A stretch of DNA of 64,000 nt from Haloarchaeobius salinus (GTDB taxonomy: Archaea > Halobacteriota > Halobacteria > Halobacteriales > Natrialbaceae), in the NCBI RefSeq assembly GCF_024464185.1, contig NZ_JANHAU010000002.1, positions 806,001-870,000 of the forward strand. Reading direction: 5' to 3'. A model generated the notes under the pieces. It worked only from the letters and a program-made list of their open reading frames with translations. It did not search any database and had not been told where the DNA came from. The position numbers were made by a program, and so were the translations under genes. This document shows, one piece after another, positions 16,334 to 24,081 of this stretch (position 1 is the stretch's first letter; every line of letters begins with the position of its first letter).

Positions 16334-17776
16334 GTGTCTCGACCGTACCCGCGCCCCGTCGGCACGCATCGCCGGTTCACCGGCCTGCTCGCAGCGACGG
16401 CGATGGGCGTCTACGCGCTCGTCCTCGTCGGGGGGACGACCGCCATCACCGGGGCGTCCGAGGCCTGCTCGACGTGGCCCGCCTGCAACGGGCAGTGGCT
16501 GGTCGGGCTCTCGGACCCGGACCTGCTCGTCGCGTGGGGCCACCGCGTCGCCGCGCTGCTGGTCGGCCTCGCGGTCGTCGCGACGTTCGCGGCGGCCTGG
16601 TTCGGCCCGGCGAGCCGTCGCGTCCGGCTCGCACTCGCCGGCGCGCTCGTGCTCTACCCGGTTCAGGTCGGGCTCGGCGCGGTCGCCGCGACGACCACCA
16701 CACCGACCGCGCTCCTCTCCGGCGTCCACCTGACCGTCGGCGTCTCCATCTTCGGCGCGGCGATGTTCGCGCTCGCGTGGACGCTGGAGTCGACGACCGC
16801 CACCGAGGACGACTACGACCCGTCGGTCGACGCCGAGCCGGTGGACGAGGCGGACGGTGGCCCCGACGCGCCGGCGCGTGACCTGCCGGCGGACGGCCTC
16901 GCCCGCGTGAAACTCGTCGCCAACGCCTACTTCCGGCTGATGAAGCCGCGGCTGATGTGGCTGCTCTGTCTCGTCGCCGGCGCGGCGATGGCCCTCGCGG
17001 CGGCGACGAGCGGGGCCGACCTCACGGTCCGCGTCGTCGGCCTGACGATGCTCGGTGGAGTGCTGTCCATCGGTGCGTCAGGGACGTTCAACCACGTGCT
17101 CGAACGCGACGTGGACCGCAAGATGCAGCGCACCTCCGACCGCCCGCTCGCGGTCGACGTGGTGCCGGTCCGCAACGCGCTCGCCTTCGGCTTCGCGCTG
17201 GCGACCGCGTCGCTGGTCTCGTTCGCGGCGCTGAACCTGCTCGCGGCGGCCCTCGGGCTCGTCGCCATCCTGTTCTACAGCGTCGTCTACACGCTGGTGT
17301 TGAAGCCGAACACCGTCCAGAACATCGTGGTCGGCGGTGCCGCGGGGGCGCTCCCGGCGCTCATCGGTGCCGCCGCCGTGACTGGCACCATCGGCCTGCC
17401 GGGCATCGCGCTCGCGGCGGTCATCTTCCTCTGGACGCCCGCGCACTTCTACAACCTCGCGCTGGCGTACAAGGAGGACTACGCACGCGGCGGCTTCCCG
17501 ATGCTCCCGCTCGTCCGCGGCGATGCCGTCACCCGAAAGCACATCGTCTGGTACTTCACGGCGACGCTCGCGGGCGCGGGCGGGCTCGCGGCCGTCTCGG
17601 ACCTCGGCCTGCTGTACGCGTTCGTCAGCATCACGGTCGGTGCGGCGTTCCTCTGGACCATCGTCCGGCTCCACCGCGAGCGCACGACGGACGCCGCGTT
17701 CCGCGCGTTCCACGCCTCGAACGCCTACCTCGGCGCGCTGCTCGTTGCCGTCGTCGTCGACTCGATGGTGTTGTGA
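16334..17776 (+). CDS. ctaB: half-CtaA / CtaB fusion (haem O synthase)
   Basis: This is a 480-residue two-part membrane protein. Residues about 15-165 form four hydrophobic helices resembling one half of haem A synthase CtaA. They include the paired extracellular cysteines ACSTWPACNGQW (C45, C51), the likely haem-ligand His70 in WGHRVAALL and His132 in LLSGVHLTVGV. After an acidic linker, residues about 190-480 are a complete CtaB protohaem IX farnesyltransferase. CtaB landmarks are the Asp motif FNHVLERDVDRKMQRTSDRP, and later FYSVVYTLVLKP and WTPAHFYNLALAYKEDYARG. I chose the GTG at 16334 (VSRPYPRP) because an upstream in-frame start runs through the promoter of coxB. A small membrane gene follows one base after the stop. 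Confidence 0.88.
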   Translation: MSRPYPRPVGTHRRFTGLLAATAMGVYALVLVGGTTAITGASEACSTWPACNGQWLVGLSDPDLLVAWGHRVAALLVGLAVVATFAAAWFGPASRRVRLALAGALVLYPVQVGLGAVAATTTTPTALLSGVHLTVGVSIFGAAMFALAWTLESTTATEDDYDPSVDAEPVDEADGGPDAPARDLPADGLARVKLVANAYFRLMKPRLMWLLCLVAGAAMALAAATSGADLTVRVVGLTMLGGVLSIGASGTFNHVLERDVDRKMQRTSDRPLAVDVVPVRNALAFGFALATASLVSFAALNLLAAALGLVAILFYSVVYTLVLKPNTVQNIVVGGAAGALPALIGAAAVTGTIGLPGIALAAVIFLWTPAHFYNLALAYKEDYARGGFPMLPLVRGDAVTRKHIVWYFTATLAGAGGLAAVSDLGLLYAFVSITVGAAFLWTIVRLHRERTTDAAFRAFHASNAYLGALLVAVVVDSMVL

Positions 17777-17777
17777 G

Positions 17778-18455
17778 ATGGCGACCGAACGCGTCGACGT
17801 CGCCTCGCTCGTCCCCGAACCGTCCACCGTGTTCGCCGGCTTCATCGCGCTCACCCTCGAGGCGTTGCTGGCGCTGCTGTACCTCACCGAGGTCGGCTCC
17901 ATCTCGCTCTCGCTGGTGGTGCTCCCGTTCGTCTGGATCAACGTCGGCCTGTGGGCGCTCTGGCGCACCGAGGTGCCGGCGGCACCGGTGCGGCGGCGGC
18001 GAATCGCGGCCGTCGTCGCCGTCGGCTACGCGCTGGTACTCGCGTACTTCGGCGGCCTGCTCGACCTCGGCTACGCGTTCGTCTCGGTACCGGGGTACGA
18101 CCCGTCCTACGGCTGGTACGTCTCCACGTCGCTCCCGCCGGGGTTCGGCCCCGCGGTGACGTACGAGAGCGACCTCCTCATCGTCCGGCTGTTCCCGTAC
18201 CAGGTGGTCGGTTACGCCGCGCTTTCCTACCTCGTCTACGTGACCGTCATCGACGCGGCCGGCGCGGCGGTGTCGGGCGTGCTGGGGCTGCTCTCGTGTG
18301 TCTCCTGCAGCTGGCCCATCATCGCGACCATCGTGACCGGCGTCGCCGGCAGCTCCTCGGCGGTCGCCGCGCAGGCCTACCAGCAGTCGCTGCCGCTCTC
18401 GACGGCGGTGTTCGTCGTCACCGTGGCGCTGCTGTACTGGCGGCCGTCGCTCTAG
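17778..18455 (+). CDS. polytopic membrane protein downstream of ctaB
   Basis: This 225-residue protein of unknown function has about six hydrophobic helices. A notable segment in the fifth helix is LLSCVSCSWPIIATIVTGVA, holding two cysteines three residues apart inside or at the edge of the membrane. That is a possible metal or disulfide site, and a copper-related role would suit the neighbourhood. A long loop with GYDPSYGWYVSTSLPPGFGP lies between helices. It starts one base after the ctaB fusion and is surely in its operon. Its stop abuts the stop of the convergent regulator with no spacing. Confidence 0.7.
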   Translation: MATERVDVASLVPEPSTVFAGFIALTLEALLALLYLTEVGSISLSLVVLPFVWINVGLWALWRTEVPAAPVRRRRIAAVVAVGYALVLAYFGGLLDLGYAFVSVPGYDPSYGWYVSTSLPPGFGPAVTYESDLLIVRLFPYQVVGYAALSYLVYVTVIDAAGAAVSGVLGLLSCVSCSWPIIATIVTGVAGSSSAVAAQAYQQSLPLSTAVFVVTVALLYWRPSL

Positions 18456-18845
18456 TCAGGCCCACGGCGGCGTCAGGTGGACGTGGAAGAGCTTCTCGCA
18501 GTCGCAGTCGCCACAGACCGGGCAGCGCTCGACACCGGCGGAGCCGGGCATCCCGCCGTCGGTGGTTGCCGTCCCGCCATCGGCTCCCGCCGCACCGGGG
18601 TCGGCAGCCGAGATGATTCGTTCGCCCGCGTGGCCGAGCTCGTAGCCCTCGTCCGTCTCGCGGACGTAGTACTCACAGAGCCGCGAGAGGTGGTAGTTGA
18701 ACTTCCCGCTGTCACGCATCCCGACGCGAGCGTGCAGCGCCGAGAACGACAGCGGCCCGTCGGCCTCGGCGAGCGCGCGCAGGATGGCGATGCGGTGCTC
18801 GTGGCCGAGCACGTCGAGCGCGTCGGCCGCCCGCTCGTCGTCCAT
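18456..18845 (-). CDS. ArsR-like winged-helix regulator with Cys/His tail
   Basis: This 129-residue protein has a clear ArsR-type winged helix at residues about 8-75 (ALDVLGHEHRIAILRALAEA, SFSALHARVGMRDSGKFNYH, wing ETDEGYELGHAGERII). After a Gly/Thr-rich linker comes a compact tail CPVCGDCDCEKLFHVHL, four cysteines and two histidines that look like a metal site. Related haloarchaeal regulators that I recall are larger, so this is a short form. It is divergent from the MFS exporter, with a shared 109-base spacer containing an inverted repeat. Regulation of the exporter, perhaps metal-responsive, is a reasonable inference. Confidence 0.75.
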   Translation of the reverse strand: MDDERAADALDVLGHEHRIAILRALAEADGPLSFSALHARVGMRDSGKFNYHLSRLCEYYVRETDEGYELGHAGERIISAADPGAAGADGGTATTDGGMPGSAGVERCPVCGDCDCEKLFHVHLTPPWA

Positions 18846-18864
18846 GGCTGGCGATGTGGGGGAT

Positions 18865-18877
18865 TCCGTGATATAGT
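18865..18877 (-). promoter_or_regulatory. TATA box of the ArsR-like gene
   Basis: The plus-strand sequence TGATATAG (minus CTATATCA) lies 20-32 bases before the regulator's start at 18845, in the correct place for a TATA box. Confidence 0.5.
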
Positions 18878-18887
18878 TCGTGGTAGC

Positions 18888-18920
18888 TCTCTGAAATTCT
18901 TCATAAATCGCGTTCAGAGA
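18888..18920. promoter_or_regulatory. candidate operator with 8-bp inverted repeat
   Basis: TCTCTGAA at 18888-18895 and TTCAGAGA at 18913-18920 are perfect inverted arms separated by 17 bases. The spacer contains TTCATAAAT, a likely TATA box for the MFS gene whose GTG is at 18955. An inverted repeat enclosing a TATA box between divergent regulator and transporter genes is a textbook operator arrangement. That the ArsR-like protein binds it is inferred. Confidence 0.55.
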
Positions 18921-18954
18921 ACGGTCAAGTGACTCCCGCCAGTCGGTTCGACAC

Positions 18955-20241
18955 GTGACAGACGTCGTCTCCCTCCAACGGTTCGACCTCCACGAGCGGC
19001 TCTCGGTGCTGCGCCATCGCGGCTTCAGACGCCTGCTCGCCGGGCGCGCGGTCAGCGTGCTCGGCGACGGGCTCTACACCGTCGCGGCGATGTGGCTCGT
19101 CTACGACCTCACCGGCTCGACCGCCTACACGGGCATCGCTGGCTTCCTCACGGGCATCCCCGGACTGTTCTCGATGTTCGTCGGCCCCATCGTCGACCGG
19201 TCGGACCTCGACCGCGTGCTGACGCTCTCGGAACTCGGGCAGGGACTCGTCGTCCTCGTCGTCCCGTTCGCGTGGCTGACCGGGAACCTCACCGTCGGCG
19301 TCGTGCTGGCGACGATGCCGGTGCTCTCGCTCGTCGGACTGTTCGCGAACCCCGCCCAGAACGCGGCGGTCCCGCGGCTCGTCCCGAGCGACGCGCTCGT
19401 CCGGGCGAACGCCGCGACCACGACGGTCCGGAAGACGGTGGACGCGACCGCCCGTGGCGCTGGCGGCCTGCTCATCGCCGCCGTCGGCGCGGTCGGCGTG
19501 TACGTCGTCGACGCCGCGACCTTCGGGCTGGCGGCACTCGTGTTCCTCGGGCTCTCGGTGCCGTCGGCCGAGACGAACGGGGACGAGGAGGACGACGAGC
19601 CCGACGAGTTCGACCTCGCGACCTACCGCGACGACCTGCGCGAGGGCGTCGCGACCATCGCGGGCTCCGAGCTGGGGCTGATGGTCGTCGGGAGCCTGTT
19701 CGCGAACTTCCTGTTCGGCGTCGCCTTCGCCGTCCTCCCGGCGTTCGCGGACGGCATCGGCGACGCGGGCACGTACGGCCTGTTGCTGGCGGGTCTCACC
19801 ATCGGGACGGTGTTCGGGTCGCTCGCGGCCTCGGTGACGGAGTCGTACCCGCTCGGTTGGACGACCATCGTGAGCCTCGCCGGCTCCGGCGTGCTGTTCG
19901 CCGTCGGCGTCTGGCTCGCGGCCCCGTTGCTCACCGTCGGTCTAATCGCGCTTTCGCGGGTCCCCATCGGCATCTACAACGTCTCGGTGATGGCGACGCT
20001 CCAGTCGGGCGTCCCACAGGACCGGCTCGGGCGGGTGAGCTCCGTCCTCGGGAGTGCGGCCAGCCTCGTCTCGCCCGTCGGCATCCTCTTGGGTGGGTTC
20101 CTCGGGAACGTCTACGGCGCGCCGACGGTGTTGCTGGCGAGTGCCGCCGGAACCCTGCTGACGGCACTCTACTGGCTCGTGACGCCCTCGCTCAGACGGT
20201 TCGGGCCACCGGTCGAGGTGGAGCAGGGCCGGTTCGCGTGA
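18955..20241 (+). CDS. MFS transporter, exporter type
   Basis: This 428-residue major-facilitator protein has about twelve membrane helices and a charged central loop (about residues 205-225, ETNGDEEDDEPDEFDLATY). The N-terminal FRRLLAGRAVSVLGDGLYTV and the motif-A-like MFVGPIVDRSDLDRVLTLSE are typical of the MFS_3/enterobactin-exporter-like branch. An efflux role is therefore likelier than uptake, but the substrate is unknown. It starts with GTG, and a TATA-like box sits about 50 bases upstream inside an inverted repeat. It is divergent from an ArsR-like regulator, which probably controls it. The stop is 22 bases from the convergent mvaD stop. Confidence 0.85.
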   Translation: MTDVVSLQRFDLHERLSVLRHRGFRRLLAGRAVSVLGDGLYTVAAMWLVYDLTGSTAYTGIAGFLTGIPGLFSMFVGPIVDRSDLDRVLTLSELGQGLVVLVVPFAWLTGNLTVGVVLATMPVLSLVGLFANPAQNAAVPRLVPSDALVRANAATTTVRKTVDATARGAGGLLIAAVGAVGVYVVDAATFGLAALVFLGLSVPSAETNGDEEDDEPDEFDLATYRDDLREGVATIAGSELGLMVVGSLFANFLFGVAFAVLPAFADGIGDAGTYGLLLAGLTIGTVFGSLAASVTESYPLGWTTIVSLAGSGVLFAVGVWLAAPLLTVGLIALSRVPIGIYNVSVMATLQSGVPQDRLGRVSSVLGSAASLVSPVGILLGGFLGNVYGAPTVLLASAAGTLLTALYWLVTPSLRRFGPPVEVEQGRFA

Positions 20242-20263
20242 GTCGAAGTGACTCGTCCCGGGC

Positions 20264-21271
20264 TCAGAACAGCGCCTCGTCCTCGTCGAGCAGGCGTGCC
20301 GGGCCGCCGACCTCCCAGATGGTCGTGCGGACGCCGGTCTCGCTGACGGCCTCCTTCACGCGCTCGGCGTGCTCGGCGGTGGTGTTCACGTAGACGGAGG
20401 CACCCGTATCCGTCGAGAACCAGACGGGCACGCTGTCGACGTCGTCGTCGCCCTCGTAGCCGTTCTCGCGCAGTTCGCGGACCTTGTTGAAGACGGCGAG
20501 CGTCGGGGGCTGCCAGTACACCCAGCCGTCGGGGCCGGTCATCGTCGTCGCCGCCAGCGAGAGCGAGTCCTGCTCGGCGATGTGCCCCATCCGCTCGATG
20601 TCGTCCTCGTGGAGGGAGTCGCGCATCTCGACGAGCTGGTCCTGGACGTACGCCCGACGGTCGCCGAACATGTGGCTCTTCTCGGCCTCGCTGTGGGCGT
20701 CGTCGGTGTCCTTGTAGGAGGGGACGAGCGCGACGATGATCTTGAGCTCGTCGGTGAGGTCGGTCGGGATGCGGTGCGAGCGGCAGTCGCGGTCGTTCAG
20801 GCCGGCGCGCAGGTGCGAGAAGCCACCGGTGACGGCGCGGGCCGCGGACGCGGAGCCGACGCGCGCGATGGTCGAGATCTCGGCGTGCGAGGCGTCGAGC
20901 TCGGCGGCCTCCGAGAGCGCCATCGCGGCGGCGGCGAAGCCGGAGGCGGACGAGCCGAGACCGACGTTCGACGGGAAAGAGTTCTCGGACTCGAGCTTGA
21001 CGGGGTAGACGGTGTGGGCGGCGTCGGACATGTCCCGCGCCTTGTCGACCACGCGCTCGACGCGGTCGAAGGCGTGGCCCTCCAGTTCCTCGCCGTCGAC
21101 GATGTACGTGTCCTCGTCGTAGTCCATCGAGAACTCCACCGTCGTCTTCGTGTGGCTCGGGGCCGTGCAGACGCTGATGGAGTCGTGGTACGGCTGTCGC
21201 TCGATGTCGTCGCGCATGCCGTGGTACTTGACGAGTCCCTGGATGGGATGTGCCATCGCGGTTGCTTTCAT
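20264..21271 (-). CDS. mvaD: phosphomevalonate decarboxylase
   Basis: In the haloarchaeal variant of the mevalonate pathway this GHMP-family enzyme decarboxylates phosphomevalonate to isopentenyl phosphate, the precursor of archaeal lipids. The 335 residues begin MKATAMAHPIQGLVKYHGMR and contain the GHMP ATP loop PSNVGLGSSASGFAAAAMAL near residue 105. Further landmarks are SASAARAVTGGFSHL and, near the C-terminus, VYWQPPTLAVFNKVRELREN and FSTDTGASVYVNT. I base the substrate on the Haloferax enzyme as known. Sequence alone would also allow diphosphomevalonate decarboxylase. The ATG at 21271 lies about 25 bases after a TATA box. A longer start reads through it and is rejected. Confidence 0.9.
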   Translation of the reverse strand: MKATAMAHPIQGLVKYHGMRDDIERQPYHDSISVCTAPSHTKTTVEFSMDYDEDTYIVDGEELEGHAFDRVERVVDKARDMSDAAHTVYPVKLESENSFPSNVGLGSSASGFAAAAMALSEAAELDASHAEISTIARVGSASAARAVTGGFSHLRAGLNDRDCRSHRIPTDLTDELKIIVALVPSYKDTDDAHSEAEKSHMFGDRRAYVQDQLVEMRDSLHEDDIERMGHIAEQDSLSLAATTMTGPDGWVYWQPPTLAVFNKVRELRENGYEGDDDVDSVPVWFSTDTGASVYVNTTAEHAERVKEAVSETGVRTTIWEVGGPARLLDEDEALF

Positions 21272-21294
21272 ACCCCGATAGCCGACCGACGCGC

Positions 21295-21304
21295 GCTTAA
21301 AAGT
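21295..21304 (-). promoter_or_regulatory. TATA box of mvaD
   Basis: Minus-strand ACTTTTAAGC ends about 24 bases before the mvaD ATG at 21271, giving a leaderless transcript. Confidence 0.65.
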
Positions 21305-21381
21305 CACGGGTGACCCGGGGCGTCGGAACCGGGCGCCCTCGCCTGCCGAACGTTCAAGCGTACAGAGTGCCAACTACTCAC

Positions 21382-22161
21382 ATGGTCAGGGACAAACACC
21401 ACCACGGGTCGCTGATTCTGGAGGGGGCGGGCTACGATCGACGGACGGAGGGTCACGCCGTGGTGGGTGAACCACACGGGGCGACCCGTCGGCTGACGGG
21501 GTCGGACCGGCCGGTCGAGGTCGTCACGCTCGACGACCGCGAGACCGAACCGGCCGCGCTGGTCCCCCAGTTCGCGTCGGTCCTCGCGCACGGGCACGAC
21601 ACCCTGTTCGTCGTCCCGGACGTGGACGCACTCGCCGCCGTCGTCGAGGTACTCGACAGGCCGTACTGCGTCGCCGCCGAGGACGAGGACCGCTGTCGGA
21701 CCTTCTACGACGGTCCCGACCGTATCCCGCTCGCGAACGGCCACTACGCGCTGGCCCCGGCGGGTGACCTCGTCTGGCGCGAGCGCGACCCGCCCGAGGC
21801 CGAGGACGGGGACCGGACCGGCTCCGACCGCAAGCAGGTCGTCCTCGAGGACGGGACCGAGGTGCTCGCACGCTTCGACGACGTCGACGCGCTCGCCTGT
21901 CCGCCGGCCGACGCGTTCCCGCTGTCGTACAAGCGCGGCGGCGACAAGGCGTTCCACGTGTACGACCGTTGGGGGAGCGAACTCGGTCGCTTCGGCACCA
22001 TCAAGGCCATGCGTGGGCACGGCTTCGAGCCGGTCGCGATGCCGCTCGTGCCCGAGCACGTCTTCGACGACGGCTCGCTCGTCACCTCGTGGGCGGTCGT
22101 GGCGGACGGTGCCGGGACGGTCCACACCGCAGACGGCACCTGCGAGGTCCGCGAGGCCTGA
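21382..22161 (+). CDS. acidic protein of unknown function, 259 residues
   Basis: I do not recognise this protein. It is soluble-looking and acidic, beginning MVRDKHHHGSLILEGAGYD with three consecutive histidines. A basic segment FPLSYKRGGDKAFHVYDRWG lies near residue 180. The C-terminal third has alternating hydrophobic strands (ALAPAGDLVWRER, SLVTSWAVVADGAGTVHT). The start at 21382 is supported by an AT-containing GTTCAAGCG box about 30 bases upstream. The upstream in-frame ATG at 21310 lies over the mvaD promoter. The next gene starts two bases after its stop, so the two are co-expressed. Confidence 0.6.
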   Translation: MVRDKHHHGSLILEGAGYDRRTEGHAVVGEPHGATRRLTGSDRPVEVVTLDDRETEPAALVPQFASVLAHGHDTLFVVPDVDALAAVVEVLDRPYCVAAEDEDRCRTFYDGPDRIPLANGHYALAPAGDLVWRERDPPEAEDGDRTGSDRKQVVLEDGTEVLARFDDVDALACPPADAFPLSYKRGGDKAFHVYDRWGSELGRFGTIKAMRGHGFEPVAMPLVPEHVFDDGSLVTSWAVVADGAGTVHTADGTCEVREA

Positions 22162-22162
22162 G

Positions 22163-22777
22163 ATGTCGGCGACGTCGTATCCCGCTCTCGCGCCCGACGG
22201 CGACGGCTGGCGGCTGACCGACGAGTCCACCGAGGTCGTGTTCGACCTCGCCAGCGTCCGGGTGCTCGGTGCGACCCGGCTCTACGAGGACGCCGACCTC
22301 CGCGCCGCGGTCCGTGAGGCGACCGACGGCGCGCTCGACCAGCCCTGGCGCTTCTGCTTCGCCACCCAGCTCTCCTTCCAGCCGCCGCTGACACCCGGCG
22401 TCGGTCCGGCCGCGCTGTACCCGACCGTCGCATCGTCGGCCCGCCGTCAGTTCGCCGCCGACCTCCGCGAGCACGGCTTCCGGACCGTCGAGCGCCACCG
22501 GAGCGAGCGCATGCGGACGGAGAACGGCTCCCGCGCCCGGCTCACCCGCTACGAGGCGACGTTCCCGCTGGCGGACGCGCTCGACGACGAGGCGGACCTG
22601 CCGGCCGACGCCGAGGTCGCCGTCGAGGGCTGGCTCTCGGTCTGGCTCGACGACGGCCAGTTCAGGCTCGCCGGCGGTACCTACCCGACCGACGGGCTGG
22701 ACGCCGTCGCTCCCGGCGTCGCTGAAGATCCCGGAACCTATCGGAACGAACTGCTCTCCGTGCTTCGATCGGCGTAG
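22163..22777 (+). CDS. protein of unknown function, 204 residues
   Basis: No family is recognised. The 204 residues look soluble and mixed alpha/beta, with FDLASVRVLGATRLYEDADL near residue 30 and RFCFATQLSFQPPLTPGVGP near 65. A helix SSARRQFAADLREHGFRTVE and a beta segment VEGWLSVWLDDGQFRLAGGT follow near residue 170. Initiation at 22163 puts the start two bases after the previous stop, so translation is probably coupled. The pair may act together. I see no signal peptide, membrane helix or cysteine cluster. Confidence 0.6.
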   Translation: MSATSYPALAPDGDGWRLTDESTEVVFDLASVRVLGATRLYEDADLRAAVREATDGALDQPWRFCFATQLSFQPPLTPGVGPAALYPTVASSARRQFAADLREHGFRTVERHRSERMRTENGSRARLTRYEATFPLADALDDEADLPADAEVAVEGWLSVWLDDGQFRLAGGTYPTDGLDAVAPGVAEDPGTYRNELLSVLRSA

Positions 22778-22914
22778 ATCCGACCCCAACAGTCTGCGGA
22801 TAGTGGAAACTTCCCACAGCGATGGTGTTCACCCAGCCGGGTGGCCCGCGGCTGTCTCGGAATCGCGGAGCAACCGATGCATCGATCTCGTCGCCGTTCT
22901 CACGGACCGCAACA

Positions 22915-22940
22915 CCTTTTACATCTAAGTAGTACCACTA
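22915..22940 (+). promoter_or_regulatory. thi4 promoter with candidate ThiR site
   Basis: CCTTTTACAT (22915-22924) is a good TATA box about 28 bases before the thi4 ATG at 22947. Directly downstream, TAGTACCACTA (22930-22940) is a short inverted repeat with a 3-base centre, located where a repressor would block initiation. Assignment to ThiR is inferred from the ThiR gene 3.4 kb away. Confidence 0.45.
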
Positions 22941-22946
22941 GGTTGT

Positions 22947-23882
22947 ATGCAGGACTTCGACTCGTTCGCGGACGTCGGCGAGGCAGATGTAACGCGTGCA
23001 ATCGGCCAGGAGTGGAGCGACGAGTTCCTCGACTTCACGGACAGCGAGGTCATCATCGTCGGTGGGGGGCCCTCGGGTCTCACGGCGGCGAAGGAGCTCG
23101 CAGAGCGCGGTGTGAAGGTCATGGTCGTCGAGAAGAACAACTACCTCGGCGGCGGCTTCTGGCTCGGCGGTTTCCTGATGAACAAGGTCACGGTGCGGGA
23201 CCCGGCGCAGGGCATCCTCGACGACCTCGACGTGGAGTACGACGAGGCCGGCGACGTCGACGGGCTCTACGTCGCCAACGGGCCGGAGGCGTGCTCGGGG
23301 CTCATCAAGGCCGCCTGCGACGCCGGCGCGAAGATGCAGAACATGACCGAGTTCACGGACATCGTCGTCCGCGAGGACCACCGCGTCTCCGGTATCGTGA
23401 TGAACTACACGCCGGTCCACGCGCTCCCCCGCGAGATCACCTGCGTCGACCCCGTCGCCGTCGAGGCCGACCTCGTCATCGACTCGACGGGCCACGACGC
23501 GATGGCCATCAACAAGCTGGACGAGCGCGGTGTCCTCGACGCGCCGGGCATCCAGGCCGCCAACGAACGCGGACAGGTCATGGACCAGACCGGTGACGAC
23601 AGCTACGGCGCGCCCGGCCACGACTCGCCCGGCCACGACTCCATGTGGGTCGGCCGCAGCGAGGACGAAGTGGTGGAGCACACCGGCGTCGTCCACGAGG
23701 GCCTCGTCGCCAGCGGCATGGCCGTCGCCACCGCCTACGGCCTCCCGCGCATGGGCCCGACCTTCGGTGCCATGCTCGTCTCCGGCAAGAAGGCCGCACA
23801 GGTCGCGCTGGACGAGCTCGAGATCGACGCAGAACCGGTGACGCTGTCGGACTCGCGTGCGCCGGCCCCCGCCGACGACTGA
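22947..23882 (+). CDS. thi4: thiamine thiazole synthase, Cys-donating (suicide) type
   Basis: Thi4 makes the thiazole part of thiamine from NAD and glycine. The 311 residues contain the NAD-binding motif [20 protein letters not shown] at about 36-55, ending in the acidic [13 protein letters not shown]. Cys166 in [10 protein letters not shown] aligns with the cysteine that eukaryotic and Haloferax Thi4 sacrifice as sulfur donor. Methanogen-type sulfide-using enzymes have His there. A His-rich loop [20 protein letters not shown] and the C-terminal [16 protein letters not shown] are standard. The enzyme would turn over once and is therefore costly, which fits tight repression by the nearby ThiR. 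It is monocistronic with its own TATA box. Confidence 0.95.
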   Translation: MQDFDSFADVGEADVTRAIGQEWSDEFLDFTDSEVIIVGGGPSGLTAAKELAERGVKVMVVEKNNYLGGGFWLGGFLMNKVTVRDPAQGILDDLDVEYDEAGDVDGLYVANGPEACSGLIKAACDAGAKMQNMTEFTDIVVREDHRVSGIVMNYTPVHALPREITCVDPVAVEADLVIDSTGHDAMAINKLDERGVLDAPGIQAANERGQVMDQTGDDSYGAPGHDSPGHDSMWVGRSEDEVVEHTGVVHEGLVASGMAVATAYGLPRMGPTFGAMLVSGKKAAQVALDELEIDAEPVTLSDSRAPAPADD

Positions 23883-23955
23883 CCGCCTTCCCCATCGTCC
23901 GGGGCACGTGCTCCGCTCGCGACCCACTCCTCGAGAAGGCTGGACCGAAGTGGCC

Positions 23956-24004
23956 GGGCGCGACTGGAGCGAGCGCCCGCCGAGACCGCGGTCCCAGGCC
24001 GCGG
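23956..24004. terminator. two GC hairpins between convergent genes
   Basis: GGGCGC/GCGCCC (23956-23961 and 23973-23978) and CCGCGG/CCGCGG (23986-23991 and 23999-24004) are short inverted repeats in the 199-base spacer between the convergent thi4 and sagB-like genes. They may shield both mRNA ends. No T-tract follows, so a true terminator function is uncertain. Confidence 0.3.
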
Positions 24005-24081
24005 TCGGCCCCCGAACCAGTCATCGCACCGACCACCGAACCAGCGCCCGCACTGCACCGGTCAGGCGCCTGTTCGACCCC

